A DNA stretch of 64,000 nucleotides, taken from contig JAKSXM010000040.1 of NCBI GenBank assembly GCA_022575985.1, positions 17,254,001-17,318,000 of the forward strand. Reading direction: 5' to 3'. This DNA comes from Anagrus nilaparvatae. Taxonomy: Eukaryota > Arthropoda > Insecta > Hymenoptera > Mymaridae. Each line of letters opens with the position of its first letter. The stretch's first letter is position 1. The translations under genes were made by a program, and so were the position numbers. Below are positions 22,441 to 33,440 of the stretch, piece after piece. A model generated the notes under the pieces. That model was not told the origin of the DNA and ran no database searches. It worked only from the letters and a program-made list of their open reading frames with translations.

Positions 22441-23704
22441 ATCTATGTATTTACTTCTATGTAGATATTATATAATGAGATTTCGTCTGGGTTGAATGAG
22501 TGTACAGAATTTACGTGCAAAGTTTTTTGCACGAGTTCTACATGGCTAGGCAGCTTTGCTTAAAATTTTAAGCACTTGTTTAAATCAGCTATAAAAGACT
22601 TAAGGAAAGCTTGAATTTTTTTTCCCTACCCTTTTTTTAACATTAACCACCTATTCCCTCTTGATAACGCAACATCAGCTGCAAACCATAAATTTATCCA
22701 GAAATTTATAAGTAAAAAATAAAGAAATACACCATTGGGTATAACCGCAGGAAATCCTCATTTTTTTTTCCAAATAAATATTAAAAAAAGGGAAGGGAAA
22801 AAAATTTTAGCTTCCTAACGTTTTTTTTATTGATTTAAATAATTGCTTGGAATTTAAAGCAGCTATATTTTTGGCTTATATTTTCAAGCACAGCAGCCTT
22901 ACCGTGTACGCCCAAGAGAGCAAAAAATTATTTACACGTTCACTGTTGCATAGCCAACATGAGTCGACCCAAATCGGTGCAACTTTCAGAGCTAAAAAAC
23001 TTCAGAAATACATTTGAACGTATGCATATATGAGCTAAGGGTCTGAACATTTAATAACTGCAGGGCAAAACTATGACAAATGATTTAATAAGGTGCCCAA
23101 ACTTGCACTATAAGGCAAGCTTTTGCTAACCTGTCCTAAGTGATAGACCTTTAACGCTAAGAAAGTACTATTTGTAGGGTGGTAGGTAAGAAAAATAAAT
23201 TAAGTTCCCAGGTGGCTATAGTGTAGAAACCAGGCCAAATACAACAATATGCGCTTACTTATCCCTTAAATAGCACAACGTTACATTTCTACTATACCGA
23301 TCTGCCCATAGTGAAAACCAGAGGACAAAGTTTTCGCAGATGGGGGAGGGGAACCAATTGGAGCGATTTTTAGGGAAGTTTCATTTTGATCCAAATGAGA
23401 CGTAGTATAAAAAGTCAAGCCAATCGGTACTCTTACTCCTTGAGAAAAATCTGTCCTCTAGTTTTTCACTCTGGGCCAATCGTTATGGGCGAAAATGTAT
23501 GGTTGTGCTATTTAAGGAATAAGTAACTTTGTATTAAAATTTATCCGCTTTCTAGACAAGACAACTTCATTTACGGTTGTATTACGGAGATTGGAACAGT
23601 TTGTAAATAAACATTTTGTTCCGAGTACAGTATACTCAAGTAAAAAGAGGCGGGATTTAGTTCCACTCAGCATGAGATTTGGTAATTCTTGGGTAACCGA
23701 ATAT
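22441..23704. repeat. Two further imperfect inverted repeats, no gene
   Basis: From about 22545 to 22910, phrases such as GAAAGCTTGAATTTTTTTCC and CTACCCTTTTTTTAACATT recur inverted. From about 23250 to 23540, TTACTTATCCCTTAAATAGC and CCATAGTGAAAACCAGAGGA recur inverted. Both look like short MITEs. Boundaries are uncertain. Confidence 0.45.
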
Positions 23705-24078
23705 TAGTCCAGTCAAATCAAGAGGGGGTATATAGTTTTTGGCCACTTCCAGATTTGGTTTACTATAGGTTTTTTGGGTCGCTGAACACAAAAATCGAGG
23801 TCTTCTTTATGAAAATTTTGGGCTTCACGAATAGAAAATACATCAATATTCATGATCAACGACCCAAAAACTTTGTTAGAGCAAATCTTGGAGGGCTAGA
23901 GTGAATGTAACGAAACTACCCCTTTTACCCCTTTTAAGGCTAATTCAAGGTTGAAGCCTCAATTTGTCATACAAATGACCCAAACAATAAAATTCAGCGA
24001 ACAATAAAAAAACTGTAGTAGACCAAATCTGGTGGTGGCTGCTAACTATACATCCAAAACCGTGATTTGAGTGGACTA
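23705..24078. mobile_element. TA-flanked MITE (family A, copy 2)
   Basis: Ends TAGTCCAGTCAAATC and GATTTGAGTGGACTA match inverted in 14 of 15 positions. The interior shares TTTTTTGGGTCGCTGAACAC and CCAAATCTGGTG with the copy at 7233-8169 but is much shorter (374 bp). Confidence 0.75.
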
Positions 24079-24621
24079 TATTGGGTTATTTTTGAATTGT
24101 GTAAGACGTTAACCTTAACTTAAACAATTTTATTTTTTTCCTATAATAGAGAAATCTTTGTATAATAGCTCTTAATATTTAGGGGTAATTTTAAGTATTA
24201 AAATTAATTATTAAAAATAAAATTAAAATTAACTATCCCAATTAACCTTCGGGTAAAAATTTTCATGTCTAAAGCAAAAAACTTAAGCATTATAAGAAAA
24301 AAAAGAATTTTTGTAAATTTTATTTTTTTTTTATGTTATAAAATATTATAAATTGTATATATAATTTAGGCATAATAACAAACAAAATGATATATCATAA
24401 AGAGTATAATTTTTATAAATTGTTCAATATCCATATTTTTCCAACTGTTATACTTTGTTAGGTTTTTAAAGTCCATTGATATTATATAATATAATATAAT
24501 TAGTAAGAAAATTTAAACTTTTGGAAATTGGCGCTTTGATCAGAGCCATCTTTTGGTTGAAAATTTATAAAAAGTTTTGTGCGCTGTTGCCACGTCTTGT
24601 GGGGACACATTACCGCTTCGA

Positions 24622-24647
24622 TCAGTGGGGACAAAATTCCGCACCTC
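24622..24647 (-). repeat. Right terminal inverted repeat of the giant MULE
   Basis: 26 bp beginning TCAGTGGGG and ending CCGCACCTC, followed at once by the AACTTAA duplication. This end lies upstream of the transposase promoter, about 6.9 kb from the start codon. Confidence 0.85.
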
Positions 24648-24959
24648 AACTTAACACAAATATTTCCTGTTTCTTTTTTATTTATGATTTTTAAATTCTT
24701 TTTTAAACACACACAAATAATTTTAACTTACAAAATAATACTATAAGGGCTGTTAAAATTCACGAGATTTTTTCAAAATTATGAATTACTATTTTCTTTT
24801 TTTTTTTTATTTATAATATTGAGATAATATCTTATACTGGGCGAGAGAAGACGCTATATTCTATATATTGAAATGTTTTTTTCTGCTTCTTCTTTTTGCC
24901 ATAACCAATACTCTATACTCCTTTTATAGATACCAGTGTAGAAGAACGCATAATAATTA

Positions 24960-27900
24960 AAATTCGAGCTTTTCGAGCTATTCGACTTGGAGCTCTTGAA
25001 GTTCATCTCAAAATTAGAGAGAGAAACCTTAATTTCCTGTATATAAATGCTTCTAAGTTTAGAGACTTAGTTTTTTTTTAGCATTCAGTTTAAAGTTTCA
25101 AGGAATAGTTGGTTCAAAGGTGTTTAAAAATTTTCAAAAAGTTTGGAGTGATATTGATCAAAAATCTTATGAAATAGACCTTAAAGAATTAAACTATATC
25201 CTACTTTGTATGCTAAAATAGATTCTATAAATGCCTATATCAACAGAATTTAAAAAAAAAATTTTACACGAGATGATTATATGGAACTTTTAATTTTATC
25301 TAAAATTTTTATTGGCAAAATGCCAGTAGATAAAGTTGTTTTCCGAAATCCAGGTGCATGTCATCATGCTAGATGGATGGCAAAAGCCATATATGCATTG
25401 AAAATATTTTTTTTAGGAAATTTTTCGGTTTGAGAAAACAACAAGAGTAAAAACTTTTTGAAGTTTGTTTATTGTTACGTATCCTGAGGTTTAATTCGGG
25501 ATACATAATATATAAATAAATATAAATAAGTTTTATCCTGGGGATATTGAGTGCCCCAGGTATTTTAATACTTATATATGATATTAGAAGTTGATATATA
25601 ATGATAAATATTGATGAATATGTTGTAGACCTCGGGTATTGAAACTGGCTAAACTTAACTGCGTTAAGTTCTTGATTTTAGAAGGAATTGGTCACTTATT
25701 AAACTATTTGTTATGTATTTAACCCACTAGGTTAAATGCTGAATATTGATGTTGTTTGCTTTCACCCGTGATTTTGATGTAAATGGCGATTCAGGATACT
25801 CCTGGATCCCGTGGGATGTTTTGCGGAAAGGTTTTTAAGGAAATAGTTCAATTGAATAGCCACTGATTTTAATTATATACTTTTATTTAATCAAAGTTCA
25901 AGATTTGACTTTTCTACACACTAATTCGATGGATTTTTATGATTGACCAGAATGAACAGACTTGCCCGCACGCCCGTGTGTCTGTCGGTATGATACCCCG
26001 ATCTCTACTGACTCTAACTCCAACTCTAACTAGCTGACTAACTGCCTCATCTGCCCTCAGGCAGCGATTTATATAGTCTTTCTTGGGGGAGGGTTCAAAC
26101 TAGGATAGTTCAATGCATCGGTTTTGATTGGTGTTGTTAGGGATGTTATGGCGCGTTGCTAAGGGTGTTTCCATTATGGCGGAGAAAATGAGAAAATCTT
26201 ATTGGTGTTGCTAAGGGGCGTATGATTCTAGTGAGGAGTTGACTATGGGAATTTATGTTATGGAAATCTGATTATTATGCGTAGGGTGTGTAATAGGGAA
26301 AACGTGATAATGTCATTGTTTATGTGTCTAGACCTTTTAATAAGAAACGCGTGTTATTGCTATGTAATGCTTTATTTATGCGTCTAGACTTTCTATGTAT
26401 TACGTGACAATGTCTTTCATACTAAGGTTGAGGTAAAATCATTGTTTATGTGTCTCGACTTTTTAATAAGAAACGCGTGTTATTGCTATGTAATGCTTTA
26501 TTTATGCATCTAGACTTTCTATGTATTACGTGACAATGTCTTTCATACTAAGGTTGAGGTAAAATCATTGTTTATGTGTCTAGACTTTTTATGTATTACG
26601 TGATAATGTGTTTTATAATAAGGTTGGAGAAAATCATTATTTATGTGTCTAGACTTTTTATGTCTTACGTGATAATATCTTTTACTATAAGGTTGAGGAA
26701 AAATCATTATTTATGTGTCTAGACATTGTAATAGCAATAAACGAGTGGGTTAATAAAAATATGAGTCTAGACATAGTTATCATAAAAGGTAAAGTTTGTG
26801 AAGATATAGTAGTATATATTTGGCAAAAAATAATGGGTATATTAGGTCCTTAATTAATATATTATTAAATAAATACACTGAGCACTTTTGCTTAAGTTTT
26901 AATGACTTTATTATAAGTTGATATAAAAAACTGTCTAAGTCAACAAGTCTGAATGGTTAATTAAACTGTAAGATAGTTATACTAAGAAGGTTGTTCTAAT
27001 CGAATATAAGTCTCCTAAACTAGACCTGATGTTAGTAGGCCAGTTATCATGGGAGTATGTAAAAGTAACTGAGAGTAACTGTTCTAATTAATGACTTTTG
27101 GGCGTTTGTAGGGTATATTATATAAACTAATTAGTAACTGCCCAGGTACTTGAATTTGAGTAGGATTGTCCAATACGCGGAAGCGTCGGTCTCGTCGCGT
27201 CCAATTAACGAAAGCGTCGTTGATTATTTCGGGGGAAATCGTGAGGGGATTTATGCAACTCTTCGTTGCCTAAAATATTTATAAATGCGTCATTAATGAC
27301 CTTCGATTTTATATTTCTGTCAATTTATTAGGAGCCGGATCTGAATTGGTGAAATAGGATATTAAAGAATGTATGAAAGAGGAAATGCAGGTATGTTAGC
27401 TCGATTTACGAGCTAACATAAGCAGGAATAATTATATATAAATATATAAATAAATATATAAATATTAATATAATTAAATATATAAATATTAAAGAATGCG
27501 GATGCGATAGCTCGAATTATGACCTATCATACGTAACATTATTTGTTGTTTATATCTAATTAGAAGCTTGGTTTACAGCACCATTACCAATAAAAGCCCC
27601 AAATCATGATCTTAAATTTTAAAAAAAACTTGATTATAAAATAATTGATTCTAAACTATCAAAAGCTTTAATAAAAGAATTTTTGCATCATTTATGGTAC
27701 TTGAGTTCTGAGAATTGTGTACTTTTAATTTTTGATAATGATGTGTCAAAAAATGTGAAGTTAAAAATTGTAGAGTTTTTATTATCCCAGATAATATATC
27801 TAGCAAATTTTAGAGGTATTATTATACGTAGAGGTTTTATTATTCTTATAATTTAACTTTAAATTGTGATACTGATGTTATTGATAAACCAAAACGTTTT

Positions 27901-28265
27901 ATTGTTAATAAAATTCAAAAAATTCAATTATTATTGGACAAAGAAGACTATATCCATGACTCACAATTTTGGACTATTTCAAGAGATTCAATATTAACAC
28001 TCATTTTTAAAAAATTGAAATAGATAAATGGCCAGAAAATATATTTTATCAAGAAGGATTAAAAGTAGCAAAAAATTTAAAATTTGTCAATGATGTTGTT
28101 GAAAGAGCTTTAGGTCACTGAACAATACATTAATAGTTTAAATAATGATCCTGTCCAAAAACAATATTTGATCAAAGTTGTTGAAGACTACAAAAATCAG
28201 TATAAAAAAGGCTACAATAGTAAAAAAAATGAAAATTTGTGCATAGAAAAAAAATATTGCTAATT
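24960..28265 (+). pseudogene. Decayed transposase-like ORF, split by a solo LTR
   Basis: Stop-interrupted coding sense remains on the plus strand on both sides of the LTR at 25473-27538. Before it, one frame reads DDYMELLILSKIFIGKMPVD then FRNPGACHHARWMAKAIYAL. After it, AWFTAPLPIKAPNHDL and then EFLHHLWYLSSENCVLLIF can be read. From memory, the phrases HHARWM-KAIY and HLWYLSE occur together in a family of large repeated proteins in several invertebrate genomes, presumably transposases, but I cannot name the superfamily. Several stops and frameshifts make it inactive. Confidence 0.55.
25473..27538 (-). mobile_element. Solo LTR (2066 bp) of a gypsy-like retrotransposon, minus orientation
   Basis: The sequence runs from TGTTACGTATCCTGAGG to CTATCATACGTAACA, has TG...CA ends, and is flanked by TTAT on both sides (25469-25472 and 27539-27542), a perfect 4-bp duplication. 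On the minus strand a TATATAAATCGCTGCC promoter-like box lies near 26070. Tandem repeats of about 110-170 bp (GTGTCTAGACTTTTTATG) fill 26310-26740. No internal coding region accompanies it, so it is read as a solo LTR. It interrupts the decayed transposase ORF. Confidence 0.8.
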
Positions 28266-28665
28266 ATTATCATAACTGTATAACCTTTTATATAAGTAAA
28301 CTATTATAATACATTAATTTAGATAGATTAAATAAATTAAATTTAACAAATAATAATTATCGTTAAGTAAAACTTAATATAAATATTTTTTACGTACAAT
28401 ACTTATAATTTAACTTTAAATTTTGATAAAAAATAAGCTATTTAAATGAAAAATTTAATTGTCAATAATATTATTAAAATGATTAATTATTGCAATTTTT
28501 AACTAAAAAAATAAAATTTATATATTATAAAATAAAATTTATAATTTATATTTTTTTACAAAATAATTTTTTTGTTTTATTAAAACTACTTGGAACCTTG
28601 ATTTAAAATTTTTTATTTAAAAAAAAAACTTGACGATTTTACTTCTTTAATTTTATAATAGCTAA

Positions 28666-29329
28666 TTAATCATCGTCAACTTCGTCCAAGTTTGCTTGTA
28701 GATCTATTTGGCTTTGCTTCTGAAATTTGATATTCAACCTATTTTGATTCCCACTTAAATAATTTTTTATTGCAACTTTTGCTTTATGATCTGAGTACTC
28801 ATAAAACTTTACAGCAGCAGCATCTAAAAGTTAAAATAAATGGTACAATAAATTCAAAAAAAATTCTTAATTAAGTATAATAAATAACAATCATACTTTA
28901 ACTCGAATAAACGAACGCTAAAGTCTCTAAAACCTTGTCCCACAAGTCACCATGTTTTCTTCCTTCCCAATTAAACAAAACAGCAACTTCTCCACTAGTC
29001 AAATGACTCATCACCTGACGAATATATTCGTTACCTTTGCCTTCTTTTGATAGCAAAAACTTAATCTGTATTAGATTAACATAATAATTAATATTTGGTT
29101 ACACTTATTTGCATTAAGAAATAAGAATATTTACAAATTCGCGTTTTGCTTCTTCTAAAGTTGTAACCTAATTAAAGAATTTTTCGAAATCAAGCTTATT
29201 TTCATACAAATAACTGACTGACCTCTTGATAATTATATCTATACGATCATTTTCTGAATATTCAGATGTCCGTTGTTTAGACTCTGTTAACGACTTTTTT
29301 TCCACTTGAGTTGGTTGATGAAGATTCTT
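28666..29329 (-). CDS. Four 3' exons of a DUF4806-like gene
   Basis: Minus-strand exons are 29329-29219, 29167-29135, 29065-28903 and 28823-28666, with GT-AG introns and phases 0, 0, 1 giving 154 codons before a TAA. The joined protein contains VTTLEEAKREF-IKFLLSKEGK, then VMSHLTSGEVAVLFNWEGRK, and ends in an acidic DEVDDD. This order resembles the DUF4806 domain (a TLEEL start, then a TN-x-x-A-x-x-x-NW-x-GRK-like end), often found in insect repeat-borne proteins of unknown role. The 5' part is missing, and a related LTR begins 188 bp upstream at 29517, so the gene may have been truncated by that insertion. Confidence 0.6.
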
Positions 29330-29516
29330 CTAAAACTAATAAAGTAAATTATAAGAATATAAATTTCATAATCCAAATTTAAGAGATAAATTACAATTTA
29401 ATCAATTAATGTGGAGCTTTTTCTTTTCTTTTTAAATAATTTTCATAGGGAATTTTTCGTTTAGGTAATTTTTTTTTCACTGGAATTTAATTTTCTTTTT
29501 TTTTAGATAAAGCTTG

Positions 29517-29711
29517 TGTTACGTATGATAGGTCAAAATTGATATCCCTAACATTAGATATATATAAATAATAAACCCTACATCCGATAGTTGTATTAAG
29601 ACGAAATAGGAACCCGCAGGTGCATTTCTGCTGATGCTAATCTAGCACAATAGCGTGGGACCAAAAGTCAGCTATGACATAAATTAGGAGGGATTTATAG
29701 GCGTTATAAAC
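29517..29711 (+). mobile_element. 5' piece of a second LTR (same family), cut by the hAT insertion
   Basis: It begins TGTTACGTATGATAGGTC, identical for 18 bases to the start of the 25473-27538 LTR read on its minus strand, then diverges. The rest of this LTR appears to resume after the hAT element at 42738. Confidence 0.55.
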
Positions 29712-30230
29712 CAGTGCTGGTAAATTCAGAGAGCACGGTTTTTTGGTTATTTTCTATGGCTAAAAAATACAATTAACGCCACATGCAAGTAAAATCATAA
29801 ATGATTGCACGAAATTCAAATAATATAAAATAAAAATAAGTAATTATTAAAAATAATTAATTAAAATTGAATAATAATAGTATTTAATTAACAAAAAGTA
29901 AGTACAAAGTACTTTGTTATAAAATAGTATAAATTTTTAATTAATTGCATGGATAAAGTGATAACGGGCACATATTATGTACTGTGAGGTTAGAATTATT
30001 GCATAAACATAAACAAACAAATATTGTTTTTGTTGTTCAATAATAAGCTAATTAATTAGCTAAATTATAAATGAAACGTTAATTTATTATTATTTTTAAA
30101 TCGTAAAAAATTAAAATAATGCAATAATCTCCAAAAATTTGTAGGTTGCATAAAACAACCAGTTTAATAATAATGAAGAAAGCAGCTAAAATGTTAATTA
30201 GTTAAATTATATAAATTAAATTTTGATAAG

Positions 30231-32087
30231 TGTTACTAAAGCATTTTAATTTGTTAAAAGTTTATATTAAGTTTAGCAATAATTTAATAAACTCCAAAAT
30301 TGTGAAACAGTATAAATAAGAAAAAGTTAAAAAACAAAGCATTAGTTAAAATTTTGTATCCTCCAAGAACAAAAGTTTCTTGAAGGAAATCAAATGATCC
30401 AATACATAAAAAATAAATGCAGAGCTTTGTAGAATCTAGAAGAAATTCAAGTGATAATCAAAACACAGTTACCGTTGAATGAGTTATAAAATAAGAATAT
30501 TTAGAAATCTTAATGTCATACAGAACTTATAGCCTATAAATGCAACAATAATAAAACTCCATCCTTATCAAGAAATAAAATAGATTAACATTCATCGATA
30601 TCAACTTTGAGCTTGAAGCTTTAGCAACGTATGATACCAATTTTTAATCGTATTCCTGGAACTCAACTGCTGGATATAATTTTAAGTCTCATCTTATTCA
30701 TTCAAAACACATAACATTATTTGGCTAGCTATGTCAATTCATCTAAATAATAGTAGTACAAAAAGTAACAACCCTGGAAAAACAATACTCAGAAATCAGA
30801 AAATTTGCTTAAAAAAGACTTCTTCGACTCAACCAGCAAACTATTTATTTTTAAAATAAACTGGAGAACAACAGTGGCATTAACAGCAACTTGTTGACAG
30901 CATGCTGTAAAACCAGTATCAGCGATTATTTTTTTTATCATTTCAAGCCGCATCCTTCTCATGTACATGAAGATCAAAACCTTATGCCGATTAATAACAA
31001 AATGTATCAAAAGTTCTTGTAATTATTCTTATACGTTAAATGTTACTGTCAATAAACTAAAAGCTATTTTAAATTTAATTTTGCAGATTCTTCCTTAAAT
31101 TGCCACTTCATTAAAAGCAAAATTAAAGCAACTTATTGTAGGATGAATACCACCATTGCCAACTCCAGTAGTTAGAACTTACCAGCACTTTAAATATACT
31201 GTATGATAGGATAAATAATGACTATAACCAGAAAACGTTAATTTTATATCAGTATTAGTTGACCAGTATTTACATAAAATTATTTATTTATGTTAATGAA
31301 TAAAATTAGCTGGATTAAATGTAATACTTTTTGGAAAAGATCAAGAAATAAATGATTTGTCTGAAAAAATTTTATAACTTAAATAGGCAGTTACTTCATC
31401 GGAACAAACTAAAACTAATTTAGAAAGTGAATTGCGTATGTATCAATTGCTAATGAAAATTTGTATATACAGTGGAGAAAATAATACATCTGATGACTAA
31501 TCAGAAAAATGCATTGTAAGTTTTTTGAAACGATAAATAATGAGGTACATTTTTCATTTAAAAAATAAATTTACTTATTTATTTTTCAGGAACAAAAAAT
31601 TAAATATGCTTTAAGTACTTCAGTAGATTCATCAGAAAAACTCGTAAAATGCAATATCGATTTGAAACAAATAGAAAAGGAATTAGAGGAAGCTCGAGAT
31701 AAAGTTTATTTTACAAAAATATTTTATATCCCAGAATTAAGGACAAAATTAAATACCGTTGAAAAAAAAATAAACAAATCTAAGTTTTATCTATATATTT
31801 GGAAGTTTGCAATTAGAAAATGAGGAACCTAAATCTAAAATTATAATAGAAAAAGAAGAAACTAAAATAATTCACTAGAAAAATCATCTAAATATACAAA
31901 GTACAACTAATTAATAAATTAACAAATAAACTAAAATTGAATAAATTAAATTAAATTTATTAATGAATTAAATAAACTAAAATTTTTTATTTTATAAATG
32001 TTTGACTTAATGTACACATTTTATTTTTTTGTCAAACATGTTATTTTTTATCAAATGTCAAAACTGAATATAAAATATTCAATCTAA
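30231..32087 (+). pseudogene. Decayed coiled-coil coding remnants
   Basis: Around 31320-31510 a stop-broken plus frame reads DQEINDLSEKIL and TKTNLESELRMYQLLMKI. After a TTTTTCAG acceptor-like site at about 31590, an open stretch reads EQKIKYALSTSVDSSEKLV and DLKQIEKELEEARDKVYF, rich in Lys and Glu as in a coiled coil. The rest of the interval is AT-rich without other features. It may be cargo or part of the hAT element. Identity is unknown. Confidence 0.35.
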
Positions 32088-32569
32088 TTAAGGGAGTTGA
32101 AGCGTGGATTGAAAGGGAGATATTTTTTTTCGGACTTCTTTCTTCCTCTCACGAGTTTCGTATAAGAAATTTCAAAATGTATTTGTTTATATTTCTGTAA
32201 ATAAACTCCTAAGAACTCTGAAATTTTTTCAGTGTTTTTATAATAATAAATTATATTTTAACCAAATATTATCAAAATCTGTTTTGTAAATTTTTTTTTT
32301 GAAGCTCGTAAAATTTCTTACGGTGAATAAGTATGTAATATAAATAAGTACGTATTGTACAAAATTTACAAAACAGATTTTGATAATATTTGGTTAAAAT
32401 ATAATTTATTATTATAAAAACACACTGAAAAAATTTCAGAGCTCTTAGGAGTCTATTTACAGAAATATAAACAAAAACATTTTGGAATTTCTTATACGAA
32501 ACTCGTGAGAGGAAGAAAGAGGTCCGAAAAAAAATATCACCCTTTCAGTTCACGCTTCAACTCCCTTAA
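32088..32569. mobile_element. TTAA-flanked near-perfect palindromic MITE (474 bp)
   Basis: It starts GGGAGTTGAAGCGTGG and ends with the inverse, CGCTTCAACTCCC, between two TTAA tetramers (32088-32091 and 32566-32569). Almost its whole length folds on itself around a centre near 32310. No ORF. Confidence 0.85.
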
Positions 32570-33440
32570 TAGATAAAATAAATTTTGATAACATTTAATA
32601 TAATTGTAGAAAAAATTTTATTTTCATAGATTTCCCAATCTACAGTAAGTATTCCAATAATTATTTAAAAATTTTCTTTTGACACTCTTTTCCAGTACAG
32701 TGTCCTTAAACTAAATTCTGAATAATATTTAGCATATTGATAGGAAAAAAATGAACATTTTTAATTAATTTACTACTGATATTTTCAATTTTTCATTAAG
32801 AAGTTGCCAAAAATTTACGAATACGTTCTGAAAATACCATAATACTTTAGCTAATTAAAAATTAAAGTTTTCTTATTTTTTATTAATCTAGACATTTTAG
32901 GAGTGTATGCAATCATAATTATGTTGATAACATTAATAGATTATTTATTTAATTTTGAAAATTTCAAAAGTTAAACAGGTTGCAGATAGAAAGGCTCAAA
33001 TATTTTAGGGAGTTTTAATCCTCTTGCGATTCAAATCTATTTTCTAAAGATTTACACATTAATACTAAATAGCTCTATTAAATATCATATTATAGTAAAA
33101 ATTTTTTTTAATTTGGTTTATTTTATAATGTAGCAATAGTTAAATAATTATAAAGGATGGAATTGCCGTCAAAGTAAGAAAAATTGAAAAAAAGCTTCAT
33201 TTTTTTAAATACTTTTTTAATTATAAATGTTTTATCGTATTCTGATCTTTATACAAGTTATAGACCCCTACCAGGAGATGAAAATGGGTAAAAATTATCC
33301 ATAAATAAAAAAACTTAATTATATTTTATTTGTCAATCTTTCCTTTAAAAAAAAGTCCTTTTTTAACACCGTTCTTTAGTAAATAAAAGGAGTAACAGTG
33401 GTTTAAGGTAAAATTTTTAATGTATAATTTTGGATAAGGC

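Larger units (their letters stand above)
5846..24654 (-). mobile_element. Giant MULE-type DNA transposon (18.8 kb) with 26-bp TIRs and 7-bp TSD
   Basis: The left end 5853-5878 starts GAGGTGCGGAATTTTG. The right end 24622-24647 is its exact reverse complement over 26 bases. Both ends are flanked directly by AACTTAA (5846-5852 and 24648-24654), a perfect 7-bp target duplication. Inside lies one spliced gene on the minus strand with MULE transposase motifs. Long target duplications (7-10 bp) and TIRs are usual for Mutator-like elements, so ends and gene agree. The length comes largely from MITEs nested in introns and in the 5' flank. A chance pair of ends cannot be wholly ruled out, but a perfect 26-bp match with an abutting duplication makes this unlikely. 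Confidence 0.85.

Noticed and set aside
30789..31010. 73-codon minus-strand ORF
   Set aside because: No motif, no splice context, and located among decayed sequence inside the hAT element.
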